NCBI RefSeq assembly: GCF_021729865.1
Contig: NZ_CP063400.1
Span: forward strand, 1,240,001-1,304,000
DNA from: Hydrogenophaga sp. SL48
GTDB lineage: Bacteria > Pseudomonadota > Gammaproteobacteria > Burkholderiales > Burkholderiaceae_C
Direction of reading: 5' to 3'
DNA length: 64,000 nt
In this document: positions 43,964-52,843 of the stretch, piece after piece
Layout of the letters: each line of letters begins with the position of its first letter
How positions within the stretch are numbered: position 1 is the first letter of the stretch
Notes under the pieces: model-generated
Seen by the model: only the letters and a program-made list of their open reading frames with translations
Told to the model about the DNA's origin: nothing
Database searches by the model: none
Made by a program: the position numbers and the translations under genes

Positions 43964-45958
43964 ATGTCAACGCCGTCGTCGTCCATTGAATCGACCCTGG
44001 TTGAAAACCGTGTTTTCGAACCCAGCGAAGCTTTCCGCAAGGGGGCTCGCATTTCCGGCATGGACGCGTACAACGCGCTGTGCGCCGAGGCGGAGAGCGA
44101 CTTTGAAGGCTTCTGGGCCCAACGCGCCCGTGAAACCCTGACCTGGAGCAAGCCCTTCACCAAGGTGCTCGACGAATCCAACAAGCCTTTCTACAAGTGG
44201 TTCGAAGACGGCGAGCTGAATGCCTCTTACAACTGCCTGGACCGCCACATGGGCACGCCGGTCGAGAACAAAACCGCGATCATTTTCGAGGCCGACGGTG
44301 GTGAAGTGACCAAGGTCACCTACAAGGAACTGCTGGCCAAGGTGTCGCAATTTGCGAATGCTTTGAAGGCGCGTGGCGTGAAGAAGGGCGACCGCGTTGT
44401 CATCTACATGCCCATGACCATTGAAGGCGTGGTGGCCATGCAGGCCTGTGCCCGCATCGGCGCAACGCACAGCGTGGTGTTCGGCGGCTTCTCAGCCAAG
44501 GCCTTGCAGGAACGCATTCAAAACGCCAGCGCCGTGGCGGTCATCACCGCCAACTACCAGCTGCGCGGTGGCAAGGAACTGCCACTGAAGTCCATCGTGG
44601 ACGAAGGCATCGCCATGGGTGGTTGTGAGTGCGTGAAAGACGTGATCGTGTTCCAGCGCACGTCCACCGCCGTCAACATGGTGGCCGGTCGCGACAGTTT
44701 CATGCACGAGGTGATGGACGCCGAATCCACCGACTGCCCCGCCGAAATGGTGAGCGCCGAACATCCGCTGTTTGTGCTCTACACCTCAGGCTCCACCGGT
44801 ACCCCCAAGGGCGTGCAACACAGCACCGGTGGCTACCTGCTGTGGGCCAACCTCACGATGAACTGGACCTTCGACCTGAAGGACTCCGACATTTTCTGGT
44901 GTACGGCCGACATCGGCTGGATCACCGGCCACACCTATGTGGCCTATGGCCCGCTGGCCGCCGGCGCCACACAGATCGTCTTTGAAGGCGTGCCGACCTA
45001 CCCGAACGCCGGCCGCTTCTGGCAGATGATCGAGAAGCACAAATGCACGATCTTCTACACGGCGCCCACGGCGATCCGCTCGCTGATCAAGGCCGCCGAG
45101 GGTGACGAAAAGGTGCACCCGGCGCGCTCGGATCTGAGCAGCCTGCGCCTGCTGGGTTCGGTGGGCGAGCCCATCAACCCCGAAGCCTGGATGTGGTACT
45201 ACAAACACGTGGGAGGAGAGCGTTGCCCCATCGTGGACACCTTCTGGCAGACAGAGACCGGTGGGCACATGATCACCCCGCTGCCGGGCGCCACGCCGCT
45301 GGTGCCGGGCTCCTGCACGCTGCCGCTGCCGGGCATCACCACCGCCATCGTCGATGAAACCGGCAACGATGTGCCCAATGGCGCGGGCGGCATCCTGGTC
45401 GTCAAGAAGCCCTGGCCGTCGATGATCCGCACCATCTGGGGTGACCCCGAGCGTTTCAAGAAGAGCTACTTCCCAGACGAACTCAAGGGCTACTACCTGG
45501 CCGGTGACGGCGCGGTGCGCAGTGTGGACCGCGGCTATTTCCGAATCACGGGCCGCATCGACGACGTGCTGAACGTGTCAGGGCACCGCATGGGCACGAT
45601 GGAAATCGAGTCGGCGCTGGTGAGCAAGACCGATCTGGTGGCGGAGGCCGCCGTGGTGGGTCGTCCTGATGACCTGACCGGTGAAGCCATCGTGGCCTTC
45701 GTGGTGCTCAAGCGCTCACGCCCCACGGGTGACGAAGCCAAGGCGATTGCCAAGGTGCTGCGGGATTGGGTGGGCAAGGAGATCGGACCGATCGCCAAGC
45801 CGAAAGACATCCGCTTCGGTGACAACCTGCCCAAGACCCGCTCGGGCAAGATCATGCGCCGCCTGCTGCGCTCGATCGCGAAGGGCGAGGCCATCACCCA
45901 GGACACCTCCACCCTGGAGAACCCAGCCATCCTCGATCAACTGTCTGAGAACAACTGA
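43964..45958 (+). CDS. acs: Acetyl-CoA synthetase (AMP-forming)
   Basis: 664 aa from the ATG at 43964, with an AAGAGGAGA ribosome site. AMP-binding core [20 protein letters not shown], the [12 protein letters not shown] motif, and the C-terminal [13 protein letters not shown], whose Lys is the residue controlled by acetylation in the family. It turns acetate, ATP and CoA into acetyl-CoA. Its natural terminator has been separated from it by the 4-kb element at 45998. Confidence 0.96.
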   Translation: MSTPSSSIESTLVENRVFEPSEAFRKGARISGMDAYNALCAEAESDFEGFWAQRARETLTWSKPFTKVLDESNKPFYKWFEDGELNASYNCLDRHMGTPVENKTAIIFEADGGEVTKVTYKELLAKVSQFANALKARGVKKGDRVVIYMPMTIEGVVAMQACARIGATHSVVFGGFSAKALQERIQNASAVAVITANYQLRGGKELPLKSIVDEGIAMGGCECVKDVIVFQRTSTAVNMVAGRDSFMHEVMDAESTDCPAEMVSAEHPLFVLYTSGSTGTPKGVQHSTGGYLLWANLTMNWTFDLKDSDIFWCTADIGWITGHTYVAYGPLAAGATQIVFEGVPTYPNAGRFWQMIEKHKCTIFYTAPTAIRSLIKAAEGDEKVHPARSDLSSLRLLGSVGEPINPEAWMWYYKHVGGERCPIVDTFWQTETGGHMITPLPGATPLVPGSCTLPLPGITTAIVDETGNDVPNGAGGILVVKKPWPSMIRTIWGDPERFKKSYFPDELKGYYLAGDGAVRSVDRGYFRITGRIDDVLNVSGHRMGTMEIESALVSKTDLVAEAAVVGRPDDLTGEAIVAFVVLKRSRPTGDEAKAIAKVLRDWVGKEIGPIAKPKDIRFGDNLPKTRSGKIMRRLLRSIAKGEAITQDTSTLENPAILDQLSENN

Positions 45959-45997
45959 TCCTGTCGCGCGCACCTGGTGTCGAAAGATGCCAGGCAA

Positions 45998-46021
45998 CGC
46001 TATTAGGTAGCAGTCGCCCAT
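45998..46021 (+). repeat. Left terminal inverted repeat of the 4-kb element
   Basis: Begins CGCTATTAGGTAGC and ends GTCGCCCAT, with A at the one position that differs from the right end. The CCAGGCAA duplication abuts it on the outside. Confidence 0.88.
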
Positions 46022-46058
46022 TGTGACGAGGGGAGGTGGGTTGTAGTCTCGGTGTCCC

Positions 46059-46697
46059 ATGTACGTACCGAAGACCCCCTCCTCATTGAAATGGTTGCTT
46101 GATCGGCGAGCCCGCATCGCGGGCGAGATTGCAAAATCGCAAGACGCAGAGGGCGAGCGACTTGAAGCGCTCCAAGCCGAACTTGCGCGAATCGACACCC
46201 AGCGGGCAAAGCTTGTGCTGGCCGGCGATCGCATAGCTTCTGCGCACACGAGCTTGTGCGAAGCCTTGTGCCGCGACCTCGCGGCCATTGACCAAGTACT
46301 TCAGCTTCACGAGGTCTCAATCGACCTCAGTCTTCTCCCGCCAGTGCGTGGGCACAATAGGATCGCAGCGACGGACCACGGTCAGATGACCCGGCTCATC
46401 TTCGCGTGTTTGCGGTCTAGCTGTGGCAAGGCTTGCACCACCACGCAGGTGGCGTTGTATGTCGCATCCAAGCTGGGTTCGACAGGTCGCACGGAGAACT
46501 TTGACGACCTGCGCTATCGAGTGCGTTACCGGCTCAAGAAGCTCGTTTCCGAGCAGCGGTTGGAACGCCTGCATGAAGTCAAGGGCCGGATCGAAGGCTC
46601 CTGGCGACTACCCCTGGTCAGCTCTCGACCCGAAACTCGCCTGCTCGATGGTGCCCTTGCCAGTACCCTCGCCACCACCGCGATAGACCACAACTGA
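46059..46697 (+). CDS. Hypothetical protein with coiled coil and putative winged helix
   Basis: 212 aa, not recognised. An N-terminal helical region (LEALQAELARIDTQRAKL) looks like a coiled coil. About residues 105-190 could be a winged helix (LRSSCGKACTTTQVALYVAS, then LRYRVRYRLKKLVSEQRLERL). It starts 37 bp inside the left TIR. The last 27 codons overlap the transposase gene on the other strand, so the present C-terminus may be chimeric, created when the IS landed. Its role may be regulation of the element, but this is a guess. Confidence 0.55.
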   Translation: MYVPKTPSSLKWLLDRRARIAGEIAKSQDAEGERLEALQAELARIDTQRAKLVLAGDRIASAHTSLCEALCRDLAAIDQVLQLHEVSIDLSLLPPVRGHNRIAATDHGQMTRLIFACLRSSCGKACTTTQVALYVASKLGSTGRTENFDDLRYRVRYRLKKLVSEQRLERLHEVKGRIEGSWRLPLVSSRPETRLLDGALASTLATTAIDHN

Positions 46698-47445
46698 AAA
46701 CCCGTTTGATCAGGTCCTTCAGCTTCTCCGATTCGGTTCTGGTTCGCACGTCTTCCCGCCATGCAAACTCCTGAGCGTAGTCCAGCAGGTACTTGGGACG
46801 GTAACCATGGAAGGTGCCGTACTCGGCCCGCCGCATGCGCGAGAAGAAGCTCTCGGCCTGGTTCTCGTTGACACCATCGATGGTGCTGAACTCAACGGAG
46901 TGTTCAACGCAGTGGTGGTCGAACCAAATCGACAGCGGCGTGTACGCGGCGTTCTCGTCGGTCATGACCGTTGATCCTGGTTCGATCAGGGTTGTCGCCA
47001 GACGAGTAGCTGCACGCTCGTTCTCGGTGTAGGCCACGGCCACGCGCGTTTTGTAGGCCCCCTTGCCGCCTTCGGGATACACCTCGCGCAACACCATCAC
47101 GATGCGCTTGAGTGCTCGGCGCTCCCAGTTCTTCGCCTCGGCTTTGTTGCGAGGACGGCGCTTCTTGACGGGCTCTCCGCGCATCCTTGCCTCAATGGCC
47201 GCCGCTACGTCTTCCGGGCGCTGTTTGAAGCGTATGCGTCCCTTTCTGGGCTTGCCGCAAAAATGGCCTCCGTCGATTTCCACGAGACCAGTAAGCATCT
47301 CGGTGTCGCGATCACGGAAGAGGCACTCCCTGAGCTTGCCCGTCAACACCGTGGCCGTCTTGTTCTGCACATCCAGGATTCTGCTCAGCAGAAGGGCTGG
47401 CACACCTTTGGCAGAGGCTGCGTACAAGCTGAACGCCATTAGCAA
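46618..47445 (-). pseudogene. IS1595-family (ISXO2-like) transposase, N-terminally truncated
   Basis: 275 aa remain, from a TTG with no clear start. The DDE-type core is there: GLVEIDGGHFCGKP, VMTDENAAYTPL and NENQAESFFSRMRRAEYGTF, then YAQEFAWRED and a WWRGYWQGHH tail. The N-terminal zinc ribbon and helix-turn-helix region of this family is missing. Homology continues a little upstream in frame (about 20 codons, LSDVFLPGINRFKKLL) to a TAA stop. The 3' end overlaps the convergent hypothetical gene by 80 bp. Probably inactive. Confidence 0.8.
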
Positions 47446-47721
47446 CTTCTTGAACCGGTTGATACCTGGCAGAAAAACATCACTGAGCGCTTAGTAACGG
47501 ACTACCTGGCCGATCTTCTGCAGTCGCAGGCACGCACTGTCATGGCATTGCGGCAGCGCACGCAGGTCGTGGAACTCTTGGCGGCCAAGCAGCAGCGCAT
47601 CGAAGCCCATCCGATGCGCTGGTTTCTGCGGAAACTGTATCACCAGTACGTCGGTATTGTGGTCAGCGCCACAGTAATTGGGGTGCTCGGAGTGCTTGTG
47701 GCGTTTACTTGGTTCAAGTAA
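47443..47721 (+). pseudogene. 3' remnant of a membrane-anchored protein gene
   Basis: Open frame with no start codon and no family match. It encodes TERLVTDYLADLLQSQ ... RIEAHPMRWFLRKLYHQY and ends in one strong membrane segment (IVVSATVIGVLGVLVAFTW). Its 5' side meets the broken transposase, so it is likely the tail of a gene cut by that insertion or by a deletion. Confidence 0.35.
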
Positions 47722-47891
47722 ACGTCCAGCGGAAATCGGACGCAGATAGTTCTTCAGCCATTACGCCGAGTTGAAGACCATTCGTTGAGTATTTGAGTGG
47801 ATGAATCCGACGCGCTTTCGCTCCGCCGGTACAGTGGCACTCACAGTGTCCATGCTCATGCGCTACCACCATTCTTGACACTTGAGCTTGA

Positions 47892-48101
47892 GGGTGGCGT
47901 TCGCCTGAACGCCCACGCGCCGACCAGTCTGCACGCCTGGAGTCGGAACTGCGTGACGCACGCGCGGCTCTGGCCAAGAGCGAGCAGCAGGCCACAGACC
48001 TTCAGGCGCAGTTGGCCACAGCGGCTGATGTCCAAGCTGCTGGCAGGCCTGGAGGCTCGCCTGGCGCCTGCTGTTGCCGCAACCAAGGGCAAGAGGTAGG
48101 C
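47892..48101 (+). pseudogene. Frameshifted coiled-coil gene remnant
   Basis: One frame gives a clear heptad-type coiled coil (ARLESELRDARAALAKSE, then DLQAQLATAADVQ). A second frame then gives a plausible tail (LLAGLEARLAPAVAATKGKR, stop at 48099). This resembles the end of KfrA-like plasmid DNA-binding proteins. The frame change and lack of a start mark it as decayed. The rest of 47722-48140 shows nothing else I can support. Confidence 0.35.
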
Positions 48102-48133
48102 AATTGCCTCGCTCGTGCCCCATCTTGGCCGAA

Positions 48134-48164
48134 TTGACCCGAAAGCGAGTATGTCGTAACATAC
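48134..48164 (+). promoter_or_regulatory. Promoter and operator of the phd-vapC operon
   Basis: TTGACC (48134) and TAACAT (48157) with a 17-bp spacer. The perfect palindrome GTATGT-CGTA-ACATAC (48149-48164) covers the -10, the usual arrangement for autorepression by an antitoxin. The antitoxin starts 29 bp later. Confidence 0.7.
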
Positions 48165-48192
48165 AAACATTCTCAAAATCGTGGAGGTCAAC

Positions 48193-48453
48193 ATGAGCAT
48201 CCATACGTTCTCCAGCCGTGACTTCACACGCGATGTGTCGGCGGCCAAACGCGCAACGGCTGACGGCCCGGTGTTTATCACTGACCGTGGTCGCCCTGCT
48301 TTTGCGCTGCTCAAAATCGACGACTACTTCCGCATCGCAGGTCAGACCGAGCTGTCGCTCCTGGACATCATGGATGGCATTCCTGCTGGGGATGGCATTG
48401 AGTTCGATCCCCCTCGTTTGAATGTCCAGATCTCTGGTGCTTCCTTCGACTGA
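48193..48453 (+). CDS. Phd/YefM-family antitoxin
   Basis: 86 aa. The N-terminal half is a Phd-type DNA-binding fold (TFSSRDFTRDVSAAKRA, then GPVFITDRGRPAFALLKI). The acidic C-terminal part should cover the toxin. It precedes the PIN toxin by 9 bp. It most likely represses the operon through the palindrome at 48149. Start at 48193 follows GTGGAGG. Confidence 0.88.
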   Translation: MSIHTFSSRDFTRDVSAAKRATADGPVFITDRGRPAFALLKIDDYFRIAGQTELSLLDIMDGIPAGDGIEFDPPRLNVQISGASFD

Positions 48454-48462
48454 GGGGGCTCA

Positions 48463-48879
48463 ATGTTCGTGCTGGATACCAACGTCATTTCCGAGCTGCG
48501 CCATGGCAAGCCCAACCAGTCTGCGCAGGTGAGGAGCTGGGCCGCTGGTCAACCGAGCAGTCGGCTTTTCCTGTCGGCCATTTCCATCCTAGAACTGGAG
48601 ATTGGCATCCGGGCACTTGAACGTCGAACGCCTCCTCAGGGCAGCGCGCTGCGCACCTGGCTTTCTGGAGTGCGCGAGGCGTTCGCGGGCCGCATCTTGC
48701 CGTTCACAGAGACAACCGCGCCCGTGTGCGCTTCGCTGCACGTTCCAGATCCGCGCTCAGAGCGTGACGCGATGATCGCGGCCACGGCTATTGAGCACGG
48801 TTTTACCGTGGTGACACGCAACGTGTCGGATTTTGTCGATACGGGCGTTGCTCTGGTCAACCCTTGGAACAGCCCATGA
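48463..48879 (+). CDS. VapC/FitB-like PIN-domain ribonuclease toxin
   Basis: 138 aa. The PIN acidic residues are in FVLDTNVISELRHG (Asp, then Glu), SILELEIGI (Glu) and SERDAMIAATAIEHG plus TRNVSDFVDTG (Asp). VapC toxins cut tRNA or rRNA when free of antitoxin. The gene is paired with the Phd-type antitoxin upstream and its stop overlaps the start of the higA remnant (ATGA). All key acidic residues are present, so the toxin is likely active. Confidence 0.9.
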   Translation: MFVLDTNVISELRHGKPNQSAQVRSWAAGQPSSRLFLSAISILELEIGIRALERRTPPQGSALRTWLSGVREAFAGRILPFTETTAPVCASLHVPDPRSERDAMIAATAIEHGFTVVTRNVSDFVDTGVALVNPWNSP

Positions 48880-49270
48880 AGACTCTCGCCCCTGCGTGGA
48901 ACGCGTTTCAAAGCGCACTGCCGGTGCGATTCACGCCCAGGCTGAATATGATCGAGCTGTTGAGTTCATGAACCAGCTTCTCGACGTGGTGGGTGACGAT
49001 GAAGAACACGAACTGGCTGGCATGCTCGAACTGCTGGGGCAACTGGTCGAAGACTTTGAGCACTCCCACTACTCGTTGCCCGATGCCGAGCCTGGCCAAG
49101 TGCTACGCTTCCTCATGGACCAGCATGAGCTGAAGCGGGCCGACCTGGCTCACGAGATCGGATTCCAGTCGGTGATCAGCGAGATGCTGAATGGGCACCG
49201 GCAAATCAACGCCCACCAGGCAGACTCACTGGCCCAACGCTTCGGCGTTTCCCCTTCGGTGTTCATCTGA
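48876..49270 (+). pseudogene. HigA-like antitoxin gene with a one-base frameshift
   Basis: The ATG at 48876 overlaps the vapC stop and opens MKTLAPAWNAFQSALPVRFT, a typical HigA start. At the C run 48936-48938 the reading frame must shift by -1 to continue as QAEYDRAVEFMNQLLDVVGD and the HTH region ADLAHEIG ... SEMLNGHRQINAHQADSLAQ, ending SPSVFI. One lost C would explain it. Without a shift the product stops after about 30 codons. A start inside the second frame could still give a shorter HTH protein. No HigB toxin is adjacent. Confidence 0.75.
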
Positions 49271-49555
49271 ATGGCCATTCGCAGCACCCCTCTTGGTTCG
49301 GTAACGGTCTCCGGTGATGAGGCGAAAGCTCTCACGCGCCAGCTCGTTTACGGCCGTAGCACTCGCGCGGCGATGGCTGCTGCAAAGAACGGGCGGCAAC
49401 TGGTGCGCAGCTTCGATGTGCGCGGCTCAGTGCTCATCCACCTGTCACGAACCGATCAGGAGTGCGTTGCCCGGGCGCTGGAATCGCAGCCAACACCCGC
49501 AGCAGCCTTGAAACGAGCCTGCGATCGACGCAACAAGCTCTTGCCCGCCGAGTGA
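49271..49555 (+). CDS. Hypothetical small protein after higA
   Basis: 94 aa, not recognised. It starts directly after the higA stop, so it is in the same operon. Ser/Thr and Ala rich, basic, with two likely helices and a strand (NGRQLVRSFDVRGSVLIHL). It is neither a RelE/HigB nor a PIN protein by eye. It may belong to the toxin-antitoxin operon as an accessory gene; role unknown. Confidence 0.55.
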   Translation: MAIRSTPLGSVTVSGDEAKALTRQLVYGRSTRAAMAAAKNGRQLVRSFDVRGSVLIHLSRTDQECVARALESQPTPAAALKRACDRRNKLLPAE

Positions 49556-49567
49556 GCTGCGCGCCAT

Positions 49568-49810
49568 TCATCGTTCTTCCATTCCGCGTGCCGCCACGGC
49601 CTGGTTCATCTCCTGAACTGACATGACCTTGGTGGGCTTGCCGAACATGCCCTTCAGCTCAGTCACTGAGTGGTTCGCTGCAATGAGCAGAAATTGGCCG
49701 GTCTCGATCTGCACGAACTCAATCCGGTCCCCTGCGCCCACTGCGAGCGCTTGACGCACATTCACCGGGATGGTGATCCGTCCTCTAGATGTGATGGTTG
49801 CAGTGGGCAT
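49568..49810 (-). CDS. AbrB/MazE/SpoVT-family DNA-binding protein (orphan antitoxin)
   Basis: 80 aa. The swapped-hairpin fold is clear: TATITSRGRITIPVNVRQAL followed by VGAGDRIEFVQIE. The C-terminal part has an antitoxin-like acidic/amphipathic tail (ELKGMFGKPTKVMSVQEMNQ). In the family such genes sit next to a PIN or MazF toxin; none is on this strand here. It faces the other genes tail to tail. Confidence 0.8.
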   Translation of the reverse strand: MPTATITSRGRITIPVNVRQALAVGAGDRIEFVQIETGQFLLIAANHSVTELKGMFGKPTKVMSVQEMNQAVAARGMEER

Positions 49811-50008
49811 TGGATGTGCTTCTTATGCGTTTCACTCTAGCGTAAATGATCGGCCTGTTGTTGCTCAGAGCTTGCGGATCGCGACCCGCTCGGACTCGGT
49901 GAGCTGGTGAAGACCTGAGGCCTTCAGCGAATCAACATGGTGCGTATGCACCTGAAAACTGCTACAAAGCCGCAGCTTTTCATCTCGCGATCACCGGTAG
50001 CCGGCCTT

Positions 50009-50032
50009 ATGGGCGACAGCTACCTAATAGCG
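50009..50032 (-). repeat. Right terminal inverted repeat of the 4-kb element
   Basis: Ends GCTACCTAATAGCG and begins ATGGGCGAC. The second CCAGGCAA copy follows at 50033. The 200 bp inside this end show no gene. Confidence 0.88.
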
Positions 50033-50041
50033 CCAGGCAAC

Positions 50042-50072
50042 AAAAAACCCGCTGGGATCCAGCGGGTTTTTT
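50042..50072. terminator. Bidirectional terminator (original acs / cytochrome c junction)
   Basis: AAAAAACCCGCTGG-GAT-CCAGCGGGTTTTTT: 14-bp arms with A and T runs. It serves the cytochrome c gene and, before the element inserted, would have served acs. Confidence 0.93.
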
Positions 50073-50092
50073 GTTTTGAGCACGAACCGTGG

Positions 50093-50398
50093 TTACTTCA
50101 GGCTCAGCACCCAGGCTGCCAACTTCTTGGCATCTGCGTCATTGACTTGCGCATTGGCTGGCATGGGAATCGCACCCCAGACGCCCACGCCACCCTTCAT
50201 GATCTTCGTGGCCAGCATGTCGGCGGCCTTGGCATCGCCCGCGTATTTCTTGGCGACGTCCTTGTAGGCTGGCCCCACCAGCTTTTTGTCTGCGGCGTGG
50301 CAAGCCATGCAGTTCTTGGCAGTGGCCAGGGCTTGGTCAGCCATCGCGGGGGCGGAAATGGCGGCCATCGCAGCCATAATCATCAAAGCACGTTTCAT
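50093..50398 (-). CDS. Class I c-type cytochrome (c551/c552-like)
   Basis: 101 aa with a signal peptide (MIMAAMAAISAPAMA). The heme site is NCMACHAADKK (C-x2-C-H), and the distal Met is in GAIPMPANAQV. Small monoheme carrier, exported to the periplasm, where it passes electrons to an oxidase or reductase. Its length is typical of c551-type proteins. Confidence 0.93.
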   Translation of the reverse strand: MKRALMIMAAMAAISAPAMADQALATAKNCMACHAADKKLVGPAYKDVAKKYAGDAKAADMLATKIMKGGVGVWGAIPMPANAQVNDADAKKLAAWVLSLK

Positions 50399-50525
50399 GG
50401 TGTTGTCCTCGTGGGTGTGTGTCGTGAGCAGCTCACAGGACGCAATTTTAGCGAGTTGATCGAGGTGTTCCCCGGGTGCTTACAGGAACTTGCCGAGCTT
50501 TATCAGACCTTTACCGGAGACTGTG

Positions 50526-50765
50526 ATGTATTTGCTGATTCTGGGCATCGCCCTGATGCTGTTGAAGTACCTGGAGATCGGTTTCGTTGCCGGGCTGTCC
50601 TGGTGGTGGGTGCTGTCGCCGTTTGCATTGGCGGTGGTCTGGTGGGCTTGGGCCGATGCCTCGGGCTACACCAAGCGCAAGGAAATGGAAAAGATGGACC
50701 AGAAAAAGCAGGAGCGCATCGACAAGCAGCGCGCCGCCTTGGGGATCCGGACCAAGCGCCGCTGA
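50526..50765 (+). CDS. Small Trp-rich membrane protein (TIGR04438-like)
   Basis: 79 aa from the ATG at 50526. Two hydrophobic segments (LLILGIALMLLKYLEIGFVA and WWWVLSPFALAVVWWAWADA) are followed by a strongly basic, charged tail (RKEMEKMDQKKQERIDKQRA). This is a conserved short betaproteobacterial protein type of unknown role. An upstream start in the same frame is weaker. Confidence 0.75.
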   Translation: MYLLILGIALMLLKYLEIGFVAGLSWWWVLSPFALAVVWWAWADASGYTKRKEMEKMDQKKQERIDKQRAALGIRTKRR

Positions 50766-50872
50766 TCCGACCGCCTGTAGCCCTTGTACTGCGTGGGGCT
50801 GCGGGCGTGGTCGCCCGTGGGGTGCGGGATAATCGCCCCTCTGTTTTTTGATCTCACACCAGCCCACACACC

Positions 50873-52732
50873 ATGCCTGTTTACCGTTCCAAGACCTCCA
50901 CCGCTGGCCGCAACATGGCGGGCGCCCGCTCGCTCTGGCGTGCCACGGGCATGAAGGATGGCGATTTCAGCAAGCCCATCATTGCCATTGCCAACTCCTT
51001 CACCCAGTTTGTGCCCGGCCATGTGCACCTGAAGGACCTCGGCCAGCTGGTGGCGCGTGAGATCGAAGCCGCAGGTGGCGTGGCCAAGGAGTTCAACACC
51101 ATCGCGGTGGACGACGGTATCGCCATGGGGCACGACGGCATGCTGTATTCGCTGCCCAGCCGTGACCTGATCGCCGATTCGGTGGAGTACATGGTCAACG
51201 CCCACTGCGCAGATGCGCTGGTGTGCATCTCCAACTGCGACAAGATCACCCCCGGCATGCTCATGGCCGCGATGCGCCTGAACATCCCCGTGGTGTTCGT
51301 GTCCGGTGGTCCGATGGAGGCCGGCAAGGTGCGCCTGGCCAACCCGCAGACACACGTCATGGAGTTCAAGAAGCTTGACCTGGTGGACGCGATGGTGATG
51401 GCCGTGGATGACAAAGTGAGCGATGCCGATCTCGCTGAGGTCGAGCGCTCGGCCTGCCCGACCTGTGGCTCTTGTTCGGGCATGTTCACCGCCAACTCGA
51501 TGAACTGCCTGACCGAGGCGTTGGGCCTCTCCCTGCCCGGTAACGGCACGGTGGTGGCCACGCACGCCGACCGCGAGCAGCTCTTCAAGCGCGCCGGCCG
51601 CGTGGCGGTGGAGCTGTGCCAGCGCTACTACGAGCAGGAAGACGAGTCGGTGCTGCCTCGCTCGATGGGCTTCAAGGCCTTCGAGAACGCGATCACGCTC
51701 GACATCGCCATGGGCGGCTCGACCAACACCATCCTGCACATTTTGGCGATTGCTCAGGAAGCTGAGATCGACTTCACCATGGCCGACATCGATCGCCTCT
51801 CGCGCGTCGTGCCGCAGCTTTGCAAGGTGGCGCCCAACACCAACAAGTACCACATCGAAGACGTGCACCGCGCGGGCGGCATCATGGCCATCCTGGGTGA
51901 GCTCGACCGCGCTGGCAAGCTGCACACGGACGTGCCCACCATCCACGCCAAGACCATGAAGGACGCGCTGGACCAGTGGGACATCGCGCGCCATCCGTCG
52001 GAAGAGGTCAAGACCTTCTACATGGCCGGCCCGGCCGGCATCCCCACGCAGGTGGCCTTCAGCCAGGCCACGCGCTGGCCCAGCCTGGACGTGGACCGCG
52101 CCGAAGGCTGCATCCGCGCGGGCGAACATGCGTTCTCGCAAGAAGGTGGCCTGGCCGTGCTGCACGGCAACATCGCGCTGGACGGCTGCGTGGTGAAAAC
52201 CGCCGGTGTGGACGAGTCCATCCTGGTGTTCGAGGGCTCGGCCTATGTGACCGAGTCGCAGGATGAGGCCGTTGCCGAAATCCTGGCCGACAAGGTCAAA
52301 GCCGGCGACGTGGTGGTCGTGCGTTACGAGGGCCCCAAGGGTGGCCCCGGCATGCAGGAGATGCTCTACCCGACCAGCTACATCAAGTCCAAGGGTCTGG
52401 GCAAGGCCTGCGCGCTGCTGACCGATGGCCGCTTCTCGGGCGGCACCTCGGGCCTGTCGATTGGCCACTGCTCGCCGGAGGCGGCGGCGGGCGGCGCGAT
52501 CGGTCTGGTGCGGCACGGCGACAGGATCCGCATCGACATCCCCAACCGCAGCATCAACCTGCTGGTGAGCGACGAAGAGCTGGCGAAGCGCCGCGCCGAG
52601 CAGGACGCCAAGGGCTGGAAGCCCGTGTTGCCGCGCCCGCGCAAGGTGTCGACGGCGCTCAAAGCCTATGCCTTGCTGGCCACCTCGGCCGACAAGGGTG
52701 CGGTGCGCGATCTGTCGCTGCTGGGCGACTGA
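50873..52732 (+). CDS. ilvD: Dihydroxy-acid dehydratase
   Basis: 619 aa. Iron-sulfur cluster Cys are in [15 protein letters not shown] and [17 protein letters not shown]. Other family motifs are [33 protein letters not shown] and the C-terminal half typical of IlvD/Edd. It makes the 2-keto acids of valine and isoleucine synthesis. The window shows no other ilv gene, so it is a stand-alone locus. Confidence 0.96.
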   Translation: MPVYRSKTSTAGRNMAGARSLWRATGMKDGDFSKPIIAIANSFTQFVPGHVHLKDLGQLVAREIEAAGGVAKEFNTIAVDDGIAMGHDGMLYSLPSRDLIADSVEYMVNAHCADALVCISNCDKITPGMLMAAMRLNIPVVFVSGGPMEAGKVRLANPQTHVMEFKKLDLVDAMVMAVDDKVSDADLAEVERSACPTCGSCSGMFTANSMNCLTEALGLSLPGNGTVVATHADREQLFKRAGRVAVELCQRYYEQEDESVLPRSMGFKAFENAITLDIAMGGSTNTILHILAIAQEAEIDFTMADIDRLSRVVPQLCKVAPNTNKYHIEDVHRAGGIMAILGELDRAGKLHTDVPTIHAKTMKDALDQWDIARHPSEEVKTFYMAGPAGIPTQVAFSQATRWPSLDVDRAEGCIRAGEHAFSQEGGLAVLHGNIALDGCVVKTAGVDESILVFEGSAYVTESQDEAVAEILADKVKAGDVVVVRYEGPKGGPGMQEMLYPTSYIKSKGLGKACALLTDGRFSGGTSGLSIGHCSPEAAAGGAIGLVRHGDRIRIDIPNRSINLLVSDEELAKRRAEQDAKGWKPVLPRPRKVSTALKAYALLATSADKGAVRDLSLLGD

Positions 52733-52756
52733 AGCCCCACTGGCCCGGCCACCAGG

Positions 52757-52782
52757 CAGCCCCTTCGGGGGCTGTTTGTTTT
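52757..52782 (+). terminator. Terminator of ilvD
   Basis: CAGCCCC-TTCG-GGGGCTG then TTTGTTTT. The UUCG tetraloop adds stability. Confidence 0.9.
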
Positions 52783-52843
52783 CTGGCCGCCCGTTGACCT
52801 CGTCAGTGCGGTGCTTTGTTGGCCGCGTGCACAATCCACAGCC

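Larger units (their letters stand above)
45998..50032. mobile_element. 4,035-bp element with terminal inverted repeats and 8-bp target duplication
   Basis: Left TIR 45998-46021 and right TIR 50009-50032 match at 23 of 24 bases (outer 14: CGCTATTAGGTAGC). Directly outside each is CCAGGCAA (45990-45997 and 50033-50040). Joining the flanks restores a simple acs-terminator junction. Contents: a winged-helix-like gene, an N-truncated IS1595-family transposase, two gene remnants, Phd-VapC, a frameshifted HigA, an unknown small gene and an AbrB-like gene. An 8-bp duplication fits the IS1595 family. With its transposase broken it is probably non-autonomous now. Confidence 0.85.

Noticed and set aside
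47856..48314. 152-aa minus-strand frame over the phd promoter
   Set aside because: It runs antisense through the phd start and operator and has no motif.
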